Source: Neobacillus soli NBRC 102451 | Lineage (GTDB): Bacteria; Bacillota; Bacilli; Bacillales; Cytobacillaceae | DNA length: 64,000 bases | Direction of reading: 5' to 3' | NCBI RefSeq assembly: GCF_001591665.1 | Contig: NZ_BCVI01000027.1 | Coordinates: 27,607-91,606, forward strand | Shown here: positions 34,302-43,014 of the stretch, piece by piece | Position numbering within the stretch: position 1 is the stretch's first letter | Layout: every line of letters begins with the position of its first letter | The notes under the pieces: generated by a model | Database searches by the model: none | What the model saw: the letters and a program-made list of their open reading frames with translations, nothing else | Told to the model about the DNA's origin: nothing | Position numbers and translations under genes: made by a program

Positions 34302-35093
34302 ATGGAAAAAGGTAAAATTGTTGCTCTTGAGGACCGTATTCCAAAGCTAAAGGAGCAAAGACGACGAAAAGCAAATAGACGTCTTGTGCTCCTGCTACTG
34401 CTATTTTTTACAATGATTGTTGTTGTTGCTTATTCACAATCACCGTTAAGTCAGGTGAAGACGATTACTATTAAAGGAAATGAAGTGTATTCAAAGGTTG
34501 AATTACGAAATTATAGCGGCCTTTCAAATAATACAAATATTTGGAAGGTAAAGAAAAGTGTTGTTGCCCTTAAATTGCAGCAATTATCTGAAGTGAAAAA
34601 GGCAGATGTGAAGATACAATGGCCGAACACGATTGTCATACATGTTATTGAACATAAACGAATTGCCTACATTAACCAAGACAATAAATACTTTCCGGTA
34701 ATGGACAATGCTAAAATTCTCAAAAATAGACAAGCTGAAAATATCCCCGTGAATTTTCCGATTCTATTTGAATTCAAAGAAGGTTCTGCCTTAAATGAAA
34801 TGGTCAAAGGGTTAGAAGAGCTTCCTAGTGAAATTCTAAACTCCATCTCTGAAATTCATTTTACTCCGACAAAAACCGATCAATATCATGTTTCCTTATT
34901 TATGAATGATGGCTTCGAGGTAAGTGCCACATTAAGAAGCTTTTCAGAAAAAATGGTGCATTATCCCTCAATTATCAGCCAATTAGACCCTGCAAAAAAA
35001 GGTATTATCGACCTAGAAGTAGGTTCATATTTTAAGGCTTTTGAAACGGAAGTGGAGGACAAAAAAGTTGAGGAAGATAATGGTGAGGGGTAA
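34302..35093 (+). CDS. divIB: Cell division protein DivIB (FtsQ)
   Basis: A 263-residue bitopic division protein. The basic cytoplasmic start (about 1-28), one membrane helix (about 29-46), a POTRA domain (about 50-120, SQVKTITIKGNEVYSKVELR) and the beta domain form the FtsQ/DivIB layout, ending in an acidic tail. It joins FtsL and DivIC at the septum. TGGAGGAATA precedes the ATG. The ylxW start overlaps its last 14 bases. Confidence 0.93.
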   Translation: MEKGKIVALEDRIPKLKEQRRRKANRRLVLLLLLFFTMIVVVAYSQSPLSQVKTITIKGNEVYSKVELRNYSGLSNNTNIWKVKKSVVALKLQQLSEVKKADVKIQWPNTIVIHVIEHKRIAYINQDNKYFPVMDNAKILKNRQAENIPVNFPILFEFKEGSALNEMVKGLEELPSEILNSISEIHFTPTKTDQYHVSLFMNDGFEVSATLRSFSEKMVHYPSIISQLDPAKKGIIDLEVGSYFKAFETEVEDKKVEEDNGEG

Positions 35094-35778
35094 ACATGTT
35101 ATTTTGTCCCTAGTCTGCCTTGTACTGGGGTTTATGATTGCGTTCTCCTATCACCTGACACAAATGGAAAATAAGCAAAAGAAACCCAATGTATCTGATA
35201 AGCTATGGGAAAAGACTCTTGTATTGAGAAATCAATTAATTGCACAAGAGGAGACCAATCGTATGCTTCAAAGGGACCTAAATAAGAAACAAGAAAAAGT
35301 TCTTAAAAATGAAAAAAACTTATCAAAGGAAACGCAAGTTTTCCTTAATCTTGCCGAGGATGCCGAAAAATATCGGATGTTTTTAGGTAAGGTGAAGGTA
35401 AGCGGAAAAGGGGTTAAGATTTCTCTTATTGACGGTGCATATGACCCGAAAGAAAAGAATATTAACAACTATCTTGTCCATGAACACCATGTGTTTAAAG
35501 TAGTGAATGAACTATATATTTCTGGAGCTGAAGCGGTGGCAATCAATGGGCAAAGACTAACGAGCCAATCTTATATTGTTTGTAATGGACCAGTAATTAC
35601 CGTTGACGGGATTCCCCACCCCGCCCCATTTATTATTTCTGCAATTGGAGATCCGGATGTCCTGTCATCTTCATTAAACCTTACCGGTGGGGTTAAGGAT
35701 CAGCTTGTCAACGATAACATTGTATTTACATTAGAAAAAGATAATGAAATTACTCTAAATCCCGTATTAGGGAGTTAA
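35080..35778 (+). CDS. ylxW: DUF881 protein YlxW
   Basis: A 232-residue membrane-anchored protein: one N-terminal helix (about 6-24), a coiled coil (about 30-95) and a C-terminal DUF881 domain with VKISLIDGAYDPKEKNINNY, EAVAINGQRLTSQSYIVCNG and DVLSSSLNLTGG. The family accompanies division genes; its role is unknown. ATG at 35080, four or five bases after GAGGAAG and inside divIB, was chosen; GTG at 35083 is possible. Its paralogue lies next. Confidence 0.88.
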   Translation: MVRGKHVILSLVCLVLGFMIAFSYHLTQMENKQKKPNVSDKLWEKTLVLRNQLIAQEETNRMLQRDLNKKQEKVLKNEKNLSKETQVFLNLAEDAEKYRMFLGKVKVSGKGVKISLIDGAYDPKEKNINNYLVHEHHVFKVVNELYISGAEAVAINGQRLTSQSYIVCNGPVITVDGIPHPAPFIISAIGDPDVLSSSLNLTGGVKDQLVNDNIVFTLEKDNEITLNPVLGS

Positions 35779-35830
35779 GTAATTGGGAAAAGTGTCCACG
35801 AAGGATGAATTTAAAGGTTAGGTGAAAAAA

Positions 35831-36562
35831 GTGGACAAGCAAAAAATGAATGTGAGTTTTACACTGATAGCAGTCTTGGTCGGGTTCATGATTGCTATCC
35901 AGTTCCAAACTGTGAAGAAGCCTATTGAGCGTGATACACGAGATGTTTGGCAGCTTCGTGAAGCGCTTCTTAAGGAGAAGGAGCTACAGTCAAATTTATT
36001 AAGTGAAATTCGTTCAAATGAAGAAAAACTCTCCGCCTATGAATCGAAAAGGAAACAAAGCAAAGAACAAGCATTAAGGGATACGTTACAGGAATTAAAG
36101 ATAGAAGCGGGATTGACCGAAATAGCTGGACCTGGAATAACGTTACAAATTGAGCCAGTAATTGAGGATATTAAGCTAGGGGCTCCTGTTACTAAGGTCG
36201 TTTCACCAGAACTCCTAAAAAGATTACTGAATGAGTTAAATATGTTTGAAGCGAAATATGTGGCGATTGATGGCCAAAGAATTATTAATACGACTGTGAT
36301 TCGGGATATCAATCAGGAAACAAAAATCGATGGGCATACAATTAAGAGTTTGCCAGTAGAGGTTAGAGTGGGCGTAGATGATATTAGTAGTGCTGAAAAA
36401 TTATCTAATCGAATGAAAGTATCCAAAGCTATCGAAGAATTTTTCATCGAAAATCTACGACTTTCTGTCTCAGCACCAAATCCGAATATAACGGTACCAG
36501 CCTATGATAATCCAATGCGGATCCGCTATCTGGAGCCGATAAAAGAAGGAGGCGATTCCTAA
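35831..36562 (+). CDS. ylxX: DUF881 protein YlxX
   Basis: A 243-residue paralogue of YlxW: N-terminal helix (FTLIAVLVGFMIAIQF), coiled coil (about 45-85) and DUF881 domain (GPGITLQIEPV, AKYVAIDGQRIINTTVIRDI). The start is either GTG at 35822 or GTG at 35831; the second has AGGTGA at a better distance. It overlaps sbp by one base. The pair probably arose by tandem duplication, also seen in B. subtilis. Confidence 0.87.
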   Translation: MDKQKMNVSFTLIAVLVGFMIAIQFQTVKKPIERDTRDVWQLREALLKEKELQSNLLSEIRSNEEKLSAYESKRKQSKEQALRDTLQELKIEAGLTEIAGPGITLQIEPVIEDIKLGAPVTKVVSPELLKRLLNELNMFEAKYVAIDGQRIINTTVIRDINQETKIDGHTIKSLPVEVRVGVDDISSAEKLSNRMKVSKAIEEFFIENLRLSVSAPNPNITVPAYDNPMRIRYLEPIKEGGDS

Positions 36563-36924
36563 TGTGGCTTCCGTTCGTGGGATTAATCATTGGAATCATT
36601 CTAGGATTATTAACAGAAATCCGCATTCCTGAAGAATATTCCAATTATTTGTCGATTGCTGTATTAGCGGCATTCGACACACTTTTCGGGGGAATTAGGG
36701 CTAACTTGCAAAATATTTATGACGAAAAGGTATTTGTTTCGGGATTCTTTTTTAATATAATACTTGCTGCAAGTTTAGCTTTTCTCGGTGTTCATCTTGG
36801 TGTAGACTTATATTTAGCGGCAGTTTTTGCGTTTGGTGTCAGGTTGTTTCAAAATATTGCCGTAATTCGTCGAATTTTATTGACAAAATGGTCAACTAGA
36901 AAAGAAAAATTAGAAAAAAGTTGA
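36562..36924 (+). CDS. sbp: Small basic protein Sbp (DUF1290)
   Basis: A 120-residue membrane protein with three or four helices; LPFVGLIIGIILGLLTEIRI, AVLAAFDTLFGGIRANLQ and a basic tail (RRILLTKWSTRKEKLEKS) identify Sbp. It sits just upstream of ftsAZ in bacilli; its function is unknown. AGAAGGAGG within the end of ylxX serves as ribosome site. Confidence 0.9.
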   Translation: MWLPFVGLIIGIILGLLTEIRIPEEYSNYLSIAVLAAFDTLFGGIRANLQNIYDEKVFVSGFFFNIILAASLAFLGVHLGVDLYLAAVFAFGVRLFQNIAVIRRILLTKWSTRKEKLEKS

Positions 36925-37046
36925 AAATTTTAAAGGGAAATATGTAGTTGTGACGAATAATTTTATATGATATGGCTAGTTACTTTTATTGAACAAAAAA
37001 ATTAATTGTTGTTCGAGTTAAGGAAATCTAAAGGAGGTGCCAAAGA

Positions 37047-38339
37047 ATGAACAGCAATGAAATATATGTTAGTCTTGACATCGGTACATCCAGTGTAAAA
37101 GTTATCATTGGTGAAATGGTCAATGACTCGGGCAAAGACTCATTAAATATAATAGGTGTAGGCAACGTGCAATCTGAAGGATTACGTAAAGGGTCGATTG
37201 TCGACATGGACGACACCGTTCATTCTATTAGAAGAGCGATCGAGCAAGCAGAAAGAATGATTGGGTTGGAAATAAGAGACGTCGTGGTCGGGATTTCAGG
37301 GAACAATGTAATGCTTCAGCACTGTCACGGTATTGTTGCTGTTTCCAGCCAAAACCGTGAGATTACGAATGAGGATGTCATTCGTGTCATTGAAGCATCT
37401 CATGCAGGCTCTATTGCTCCTGAAAGAGAGAATATTGGCGTTATTCGAAAACAATTCGTCTTGGATGGTAAAGATGAGATTAATGACCCCCGAGGTATGA
37501 TTGGTGTACGCTTAGAAATGGATGGTACATTGATTACGGGATCTAAATCCATTATTATTAATACACTTCGCTGTGTTGAACGTGCGGGTCTTGAAATTGT
37601 AGACATCGTTTTACAACCGCTGGCTGCAGGGGATTATGCATTATCGAAGGATGAAAAAAACCTCGGTGTTGCCCTAATTGATCTTGGCGGCGGGTCAACA
37701 ACGATCGCTGTTTTCGAAGAAGGATTTATCACGCAGACCAGTGTAATTCCTATTGGCGGAGACTATATCACAAAGGATTTATCCGTTGGTTTACGGACCT
37801 CTACAGAGGATGCCGAAAAAATAAAGATTAAACATGGACATGCATTCTATGATGATGCCTCAGAAGATGAAGTCTTCAGTGTTCCAATCATCGGCAGTGA
37901 CCAGCACCAGCAATTCAATCAGCTTGAAATCTCTGATATTATTGAAGCTAGAATGGAAGAAATTTTTGAACTAGTATTACATGAAATGAAACGAATGGGC
38001 CTAAGCGACCTTCCTGGCGGGTATGTATTAACTGGCGGAATTGCCAATATGCAGGGTGTATTGGAGCTTGCCCAGGTTATTTTACAAAATCGAGTACGAA
38101 TTGCTGTCCCTGATTATATTGGCGTGAGAGAGCCTCAATATACAACAGCGGTCGGCTTAATTAAATATGCTTACAAGAATGCTAGATTACCAGGTGGAAC
38201 GGTTAGCTCCTCAACGATAGCCGAGCCAGTTGAAAAGAGAGTGCCAAAACAACATCAACCAAAGGCAAAAGTAGAAAAACATCCGGAAGAAAAGATGTCA
38301 TCAAAAGTAAAAAAATTCCTTGGTTACTTTTTCGAATAG
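37047..38339 (+). CDS. ftsA: Cell division protein FtsA
   Basis: A 430-residue actin-fold protein that tethers FtsZ to the membrane. YVSLDIGTSSVKVIIGE is the phosphate-1 loop; VALIDLGGGSTTIAVF is phosphate-2; GYVLTGGIANMQGV holds the adenosine motif. The 1C domain is at about 85-165. The final helix KVKKFLGYFFE is the amphipathic membrane-targeting sequence, preceded by a Lys/Pro/Glu linker. AGGAGGTGCC precedes the ATG. ftsZ follows after 39 bases. Confidence 0.97.
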   Translation: MNSNEIYVSLDIGTSSVKVIIGEMVNDSGKDSLNIIGVGNVQSEGLRKGSIVDMDDTVHSIRRAIEQAERMIGLEIRDVVVGISGNNVMLQHCHGIVAVSSQNREITNEDVIRVIEASHAGSIAPERENIGVIRKQFVLDGKDEINDPRGMIGVRLEMDGTLITGSKSIIINTLRCVERAGLEIVDIVLQPLAAGDYALSKDEKNLGVALIDLGGGSTTIAVFEEGFITQTSVIPIGGDYITKDLSVGLRTSTEDAEKIKIKHGHAFYDDASEDEVFSVPIIGSDQHQQFNQLEISDIIEARMEEIFELVLHEMKRMGLSDLPGGYVLTGGIANMQGVLELAQVILQNRVRIAVPDYIGVREPQYTTAVGLIKYAYKNARLPGGTVSSSTIAEPVEKRVPKQHQPKAKVEKHPEEKMSSKVKKFLGYFFE

Positions 38340-38378
38340 GTATAATCGAAAAGGAAGCAGCGAATTAGGAGGATTGTC

Positions 38379-39518
38379 ATGTTAGAATTTGATACAAATT
38401 TAGATTCTCTTGCAACAATAAAAGTAATCGGAGTTGGCGGCGGTGGTAATAATGCAGTAAACCGTATGATTGAACATGGCGTTCAAGGCGTTGAATTTAT
38501 CGCAGTTAATACTGATGCACAAGCATTGAATCTGTCTAAAGCAGAAATTAAGATGCAGATTGGTGCGAAGCTTACCCGTGGTCTTGGAGCTGGAGCTAAT
38601 CCAGATGTTGGTAAAAGGGCTGCGGAAGAAAGTAAGGAACAGCTTGAAGCGGCACTGAGCGGTGCAGATATGGTATTTGTGACCGCAGGGATGGGCGGCG
38701 GAACAGGTACTGGAGCAGCACCAGTAATCGCTCAAATTGCCCGTGATTTAGGCGCATTGACTGTAGGGGTTGTTACCCGGCCATTCACATTTGAAGGTAA
38801 GAAGCGTTCAAATCAGGCTTCAGGTGGAATCGGTTCGATGAAAGAAGCGGTTGATACACTAATTGTCATTCCTAATGACCGACTTCTTGAAATTGTTGAT
38901 AAAAGTACTCCAATGTTAGAAGCTTTCCGTGAAGCAGACAATGTTCTCCGTCAAGGGGTACAAGGGATTTCTGATTTAATTGCCACCCCCGGATTAATTA
39001 ACCTTGATTTTGCTGATGTTAAAACGATAATGTCTAATAAAGGGTCTGCGTTAATGGGTATTGGTGTTGCTGCAGGTGATAATCGTGCAGCAGAGGCAGC
39101 AAAGAAAGCCATTAATTCACCATTATTAGAAACCTCCATCGATGGGGCACAGGGTGTGCTTATGAATATTACTGGAGGCTCAAATTTAAGTCTTTACGAG
39201 GTTCAAGAAGCGGCTGATATCGTAGCAACGGCGTCTGACCAAGAGGTAAACATGATCTTTGGTTCTGTGATTAATGAGAATCTTAAGGATGAAATCATTG
39301 TTACGGTCATTGCTACTGGCTTTAATGAGGAAGTAATACAGCCTAAAGTAAATAGGCCGACATTTGGACAGGCGAAGACTCCAATTAATAATGTAAAGAG
39401 AGAGCAAAAGCGAGAAGAAGTTCATCAAGAGCCTGCTCGCAGTTCCAATACAAATACTTCCCAAGAAGAAACATTAGATATTCCAACCTTCTTACGCAAC
39501 CGAAATAGAAGAAGATAA
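38379..39518 (+). CDS. ftsZ: Cell division protein FtsZ
   Basis: A 379-residue tubulin homologue that forms the Z ring. The GTP signature GGGTGTG is at 106-112, [16 protein letters not shown] at the N-terminus, and [15 protein letters not shown] contains the T7 loop. The last residues [13 protein letters not shown] form the C-terminal peptide that binds FtsA, SepF and others. The short variable linker is Gln/Glu-rich. A long perfect terminator ends the cluster. Confidence 0.98.
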   Translation: MLEFDTNLDSLATIKVIGVGGGGNNAVNRMIEHGVQGVEFIAVNTDAQALNLSKAEIKMQIGAKLTRGLGAGANPDVGKRAAEESKEQLEAALSGADMVFVTAGMGGGTGTGAAPVIAQIARDLGALTVGVVTRPFTFEGKKRSNQASGGIGSMKEAVDTLIVIPNDRLLEIVDKSTPMLEAFREADNVLRQGVQGISDLIATPGLINLDFADVKTIMSNKGSALMGIGVAAGDNRAAEAAKKAINSPLLETSIDGAQGVLMNITGGSNLSLYEVQEAADIVATASDQEVNMIFGSVINENLKDEIIVTVIATGFNEEVIQPKVNRPTFGQAKTPINNVKREQKREEVHQEPARSSNTNTSQEETLDIPTFLRNRNRRR

Positions 39519-39529
39519 TTATTCTTATA

Positions 39530-39580
39530 AACATAAAAAGGGCATGATCCATACGGGTCATGCCCTTTTTATGTTAATTC
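39530..39580. terminator. Long perfect terminator after ftsZ
   Basis: AACATAAAAAGGGCATGA (39530-39547) pairs with TCATGCCCTTTTTATGTT (39558-39575), 18 bp without mismatch. It separates the dcw cluster from the spoIIG operon. Confidence 0.9.
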
Positions 39581-39633
39581 CTTTTTACATATGACAAGAA
39601 TAGTGAAAATTTCTGATTTTTTGATTACAGAAA

Positions 39634-39667
39634 GTGACACACTTCAGCTATGTAAGTAGGTTATACT
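39634..39667 (+). promoter_or_regulatory. spoIIG promoter with 22-bp spacing
   Basis: GTGACA (39634-39639) and TATACT (39662-39667) are 22 bp apart. The B. subtilis spoIIG promoter has the same unusual 22-bp spacing and needs Spo0A-P to place sigma-A. I see no perfect TGTCGAA box upstream; TGACAAGAA (reverse orientation, 39594-39602) is the best degenerate candidate. Confidence 0.6.
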
Positions 39668-39689
39668 TTTTCGTAAACAGAAAGGAAAA

Positions 39690-39720
39690 GAGGAAGCGCC
39701 TTGCTAACTTGGGCTGGACG
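39690..39720. repeat. Intergenic repeat, minimal copy B (leader of spoIIGA)
   Basis: GAGGAAGCGCCTTGC joined to TTGGGCTGGACG keeps the two ends of copies A and C without their central hairpin. It lies between the spoIIG promoter and the ribosome site, so it is transcribed. Confidence 0.55.
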
Positions 39721-39740
39721 ATTAATAGGGGGAAACTCAC

Positions 39741-40679
39741 TTGACCGTTTATTTAGATGTGATTTGGGCTCTTAATCTGTTATTTGATAGCCTTCTCCTT
39801 TACTTAACAGCTATTTTTCTAAAAAGAAAAATAAAATTATGGAGAATAGTAGCTGGGGGATTTATTGGCTCATTGATTATTTTATTATCGTTTACACCAT
39901 TAAATGTCTATTCAAGTCATCCCATTTCAAAACTTATCTTTTCAATCATGATGGTGTTAATAGCCTTTGGATTCAAGCGGCTGACTTTTTTCATTAAAGC
40001 GTTAACGACGTTCTATGTGTCGACATTTTTAATCGGTGGGGCAATAATGGGTACCCATTATTTTATTCAATATGATTCCGTGTTAACGATAAAGGTTCTA
40101 AAGTCCAGTGTCGAAGGATTTGGTGATCCGATTAGTTGGCTATTCGTTCTGATTGGCTTTCCAGTTGCATGGCACTTCTCAAGAAAAAATGTGGAAAGTA
40201 TGGAAATGACCAAAATTTTATTTGACCAAATTGTTAATGTAAAACTCAATATTGATAATGAAACCTTTACTTTCAAAGGATTGGTGGATAGCGGAAATCA
40301 ACTTTATGATCCTTTAACAAAGTTACCTGTTATGTTTGTCTCAATCAAAAACCAAATGGGGACTATCCCGGAGTCAATAAGAAAGATTGCGGCAGACCCG
40401 GAACCATTCTTGCTGGGTAATAAAGAATTTCCTGAAGAATGGCAAAGCAGGCTAAAAATAATTCCATTTCGTGTGGTGGGACAAGAGCATCAGCTCATTA
40501 TTGCCGTAAAACCCGATAACATATTGATCGAACATAACGGTACTCAATATCTATGTGAAAAGGGTCTGGTGTCCTTTACAGCCAAGCAGCTTTCGGCTGA
40601 TGATGCTTTTCAATGTATTGTTCATCCGAAGATGCTGACGGGGCACAAGCAGCAAGGTGAGACTGTGAAGGTGAGTTAG
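39741..40679 (+). CDS. spoIIGA: Sigma-E-processing peptidase SpoIIGA
   Basis: A 312-residue membrane aspartic-type protease that cleaves pro-sigma-E in the mother cell after the SpoIIR signal. Five membrane helices lie at about 1-150 ([20 protein letters not shown]), followed by a protease domain with the catalytic Asp in [39 protein letters not shown] and the tail IHPKMLTG are family marks. It begins with TTG at 39741 after AGGGGGAAA. sigE follows, and the two form spoIIG. Confidence 0.95.
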   Translation: MTVYLDVIWALNLLFDSLLLYLTAIFLKRKIKLWRIVAGGFIGSLIILLSFTPLNVYSSHPISKLIFSIMMVLIAFGFKRLTFFIKALTTFYVSTFLIGGAIMGTHYFIQYDSVLTIKVLKSSVEGFGDPISWLFVLIGFPVAWHFSRKNVESMEMTKILFDQIVNVKLNIDNETFTFKGLVDSGNQLYDPLTKLPVMFVSIKNQMGTIPESIRKIAADPEPFLLGNKEFPEEWQSRLKIIPFRVVGQEHQLIIAVKPDNILIEHNGTQYLCEKGLVSFTAKQLSADDAFQCIVHPKMLTGHKQQGETVKVS

Positions 40680-40723
40680 TAATACTATACTCAGAAAAAC
40701 ATATTTTAGAAGGAGGAACATAC

Positions 40724-41443
40724 ATGAAAAAATGGAGACTTCGCCTTTCCTACTACTGGTATAAAATATTAATAAAATTGGGTCTTAAAGCGGATGAAGT
40801 TTATTATATTGGTGGAAGCGAAGCATTACCGCCTCCTTTGAACAAAGATGAAGAAGAGATGTTATTAAAAAAACTGCCTGACGGTGATAAGGCAGCAAGG
40901 TCGATTTTAATTGAGCGAAATCTTCGCCTCGTTGTTTACATCGCTAGGAAATTTGAAAACACCGGTATTAATATCGAGGATTTAATAAGTATTGGAACAA
41001 TTGGATTAATTAAAGCCGTCAACACTTTTAACCCAGAGAAAAAAATTAAACTAGCTACATATGCATCAAGATGTATTGAAAACGAGATCCTCATGTACTT
41101 ACGACGAAATAATAAAATAAGATCAGAAGTGTCCTTTGATGAACCATTAAACATTGATTGGGATGGGAACGAGCTATTATTATCTGATGTTTTGGGAACG
41201 GATGATGACATTATTACGAAGGACTTAGAGGCAAACGTGGACAGGAAACTTTTGACAAAGGCATTGCATCAGCTTTCTGAGCGTGAAAAGCAGATTATGG
41301 AGCTTCGGTTCGGTTTAACAAATGGTGAAGAAAAAACCCAAAAAGATGTCGCTGACATGCTTGGTATTTCGCAATCCTACATTTCACGATTAGAAAAAAG
41401 GATCATAAAAAGGTTAAGAAAAGAATTTAATAAAATGGTGTGA
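40724..41443 (+). CDS. sigE: RNA polymerase sigma-E (pro-sigma-E)
   Basis: A 239-residue sporulation sigma factor of the mother cell, made as an inactive membrane-bound precursor. The amphipathic pro-sequence [20 protein letters not shown] is at the N-terminus; by analogy with B. subtilis, SpoIIGA cuts near residue 27 before [10 protein letters not shown]. Region 2 is [20 protein letters not shown] and region 4 carries the helix-turn-helix [29 protein letters not shown] precedes the ATG. The sigma region is almost identical to that of B. subtilis. Confidence 0.98.
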   Translation: MKKWRLRLSYYWYKILIKLGLKADEVYYIGGSEALPPPLNKDEEEMLLKKLPDGDKAARSILIERNLRLVVYIARKFENTGINIEDLISIGTIGLIKAVNTFNPEKKIKLATYASRCIENEILMYLRRNNKIRSEVSFDEPLNIDWDGNELLLSDVLGTDDDIITKDLEANVDRKLLTKALHQLSEREKQIMELRFGLTNGEEKTQKDVADMLGISQSYISRLEKRIIKRLRKEFNKMV

Positions 41444-41546
41444 TTACCTAAAATAGAAAAATTTTTTTCTACAAAAAAAACGCTAGATTCTACCTTGCCT
41501 AATTGCATTTTTCGACATTTTAGAACGGTCCTTCATCATGGACAGG

Positions 41547-41576
41547 TGCATATTTTTCCTTCCCTAGGAAATACTG
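41547..41576 (+). promoter_or_regulatory. Candidate sigma-F/sigma-G promoter of sigG
   Basis: TGCATA (41547-41552), 17 bp, AATACTG (41570-41576) resemble the forespore consensus (TGNATA and CATANTA). B. subtilis sigG is read by sigma-F and then by sigma-G. Confidence 0.5.
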
Positions 41577-41613
41577 TTTTTTGTACAGCAGCTCCTGTGA
41601 GGAGGGAAAAGGA

Positions 41614-42393
41614 TTGACTCGAAATAAAGTTGAAATTTGCGGTGTGGACACAGCAAAACTTCCTGTATTAAAAAACGAAGAAATGAGAATTCTCTTCAGG
41701 CAAATGCAAGAGGGCGATATATCTGCCAGAGAAAAGCTCGTCAACGGTAATTTACGACTCGTATTAAGTGTCATTCAGCGGTTTAACAATAGGGGCGAGT
41801 TTGTTGACGATCTGTTTCAGGTCGGCTGTATTGGACTAATGAAATCGATTGATAACTTTGACTTAGGTCAAAATGTAAAGTTTTCCACTTATGCCGTACC
41901 AATGATTATTGGAGAAATACGACGTTATTTACGTGATAATAACCCAATTCGTGTATCACGATCCTTAAGGGATATTGCTTATAAGGCCCTGCAGGTAAGG
42001 GAGCGGTTAATGAGCGAAACCTCTCGTGAACCGACTGCACAAGAAATCGCCAAGGTCCTGGAAGTACCGCATGAAGAGATTGTTTTTGCCCTTGATGCCA
42101 TTCAGGATCCAGTGTCCCTATTTGAGCCGATTTATAATGATGGCGGCGATCCCATTTATGTTGTCGACCAATTAAGCGATGAGAAAAGTAAAGATATCCA
42201 TTGGATTGAAGAAATTGCTTTAAAAGAAGGCATGCGCAGATTAAATGAACGTGAAAAATTAATATTACGGAAACGGTTTTTTCAAGGAAAAACACAAATG
42301 GAAGTCGCGGATGAAATCGGGATATCCCAAGCACAGGTTTCACGTCTAGAAAAAGCGGCCATAAAACAAATGAATAAAAATATTCAAAGTTAA
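41614..42393 (+). CDS. sigG: RNA polymerase sigma-G
   Basis: A 259-residue late forespore sigma factor. The N-terminus RNKVEICGVDTAKLPVLKNE is diagnostic and is where anti-sigma factors act. Region 2 (NRGEFVDDLFQVGCIGLMKS), region 3 and region 4 (GKTQMEVADEIGISQAQVSR) are complete. It directs genes for spore dormancy and germination. I chose TTG at 41614, after GGAGGGAAAAGGA; the upstream frame from 41581 has no match to the family. A terminator follows. Confidence 0.97.
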   Translation: MTRNKVEICGVDTAKLPVLKNEEMRILFRQMQEGDISAREKLVNGNLRLVLSVIQRFNNRGEFVDDLFQVGCIGLMKSIDNFDLGQNVKFSTYAVPMIIGEIRRYLRDNNPIRVSRSLRDIAYKALQVRERLMSETSREPTAQEIAKVLEVPHEEIVFALDAIQDPVSLFEPIYNDGGDPIYVVDQLSDEKSKDIHWIEEIALKEGMRRLNEREKLILRKRFFQGKTQMEVADEIGISQAQVSRLEKAAIKQMNKNIQS

Positions 42394-42426
42394 AGCTGTC
42401 CAACCCGGACAGCTTTATTTTATTTT
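42390..42426 (+). terminator. Terminator after sigG
   Basis: AAAGCTGTCC (42392-42401), loop AACCC, GGACAGCTTT (42407-42416), then TATTTTATTTTT. Confidence 0.87.
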
Positions 42427-42454
42427 TACTAAAATGATGAGAGCCATCATATAT

Positions 42455-42466
42455 TTACTATAGTAA
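42455..42466. promoter_or_regulatory. Perfect 12-bp palindrome before ylmC
   Basis: TTACTATAGTAA is fully self-complementary and includes a possible -10 (TATAGT, 42459-42464). No clear -35 is seen. It may be an operator or a chance match. Confidence 0.3.
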
Positions 42467-42487
42467 TGAAATCGGGAGTGAGTGATG

Positions 42488-42757
42488 ATGGTGAAAATTT
42501 CTGAATTTCAAATAAAAGATGTTGTGAATGTATCTGATGGAAAGAGACTTGGCAATATTGGTGATATTGAAATTAATTTAACGACAGGAAAAATTGAAGC
42601 GGTCGTAATTAGCGGCAGCGGCAGGGTGCTTGGCTTTTTTGGAAAAGATGATGATGTTGTGATTCCTTGGAAAAATATCATTAAAATTGGCCAGGACGTG
42701 ATTTTGGTAAGATATAAAGGAAGTGAAGAAAGATTATCCAGTGAAGCAAAGGTGTAA
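42488..42757 (+). CDS. ylmC: YlmC/YmxH-family PRC-barrel protein
   Basis: An 89-residue PRC-barrel domain protein: VKISEFQIKDVVNVSDGKRL, LGNIGDIEINLTTGKIEAVV and GFFGKDDDVVIPWKNIIKIG cover the whole barrel. Members are linked with sporulation (YlmC/YmxH), but their exact task is not known. ATG at 42488 is about six bases after GGGAGTGAG; ATG 42485 and GTG 42491 are alternatives. In B. subtilis an ABC transporter gene, ylmA, stands between sigG and ylmC; it is absent here. Confidence 0.88.
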   Translation: MVKISEFQIKDVVNVSDGKRLGNIGDIEINLTTGKIEAVVISGSGRVLGFFGKDDDVVIPWKNIIKIGQDVILVRYKGSEERLSSEAKV

Positions 42758-42810
42758 CCATTGATATTTGCGGTGACCATTTTTTCTTTTCATGGTAAAC
42801 TAATTAGAAA

Positions 42811-42954
42811 AGCGCAAGCGCCCTGGTCAGCGGCGTATGGCCTGGAGCGCTCCAACTGAGATAAAGGAAACACGGAGAGCGGAGCGCATCCGTGCTTGAC
42901 TTATCGTAGGGCGGAGAGCGAAGGACACTAGCCGCTAGGGCGCTGGAGCTGGAC
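42811..42954. repeat. Intergenic palindromic repeat, long copy C (between ylmC and ylmD)
   Basis: The 144-bp element closes with AGCGCCCT (42817-42824) and AGGGCGCT (42937-42944), then AGCGGC (42829-42834) and GCCGCT (42931-42936), leaving GGTC as a bulge. Inside are a perfect palindrome TGGAGCGCTCCA (42843-42854) and the stem CACGGA / TCCGTG (42871-42876 / 42889-42894). It ends GCGCTGGAGCTGGAC, shared with other Bacillaceae intergenic repeats in my memory. It has no coding frame and appears to be a non-autonomous element. Confidence 0.75.
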
Positions 42955-43014
42955 ATTACTCAAAGTCCAATGATATAAATTTTGATAAAAAGAAAAACAT
43001 AAGAGGTAAAGAAA

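Noticed and set aside
36991..37014. GAACAA / TTGTTC pair before ftsA as a regulatory hairpin
   Set aside because: Only six AT-rich pairs with a 12-base loop; too weak to support.
41906..42403. 165-codon minus-strand frame over sigG
   Set aside because: It is the complement of the highly conserved sigma-G coding sequence and shows no recognisable motif.
42508..42780. Minus-strand 90-codon frame over ylmC
   Set aside because: It is the antisense of a clear PRC-barrel gene and has no supporting signal.
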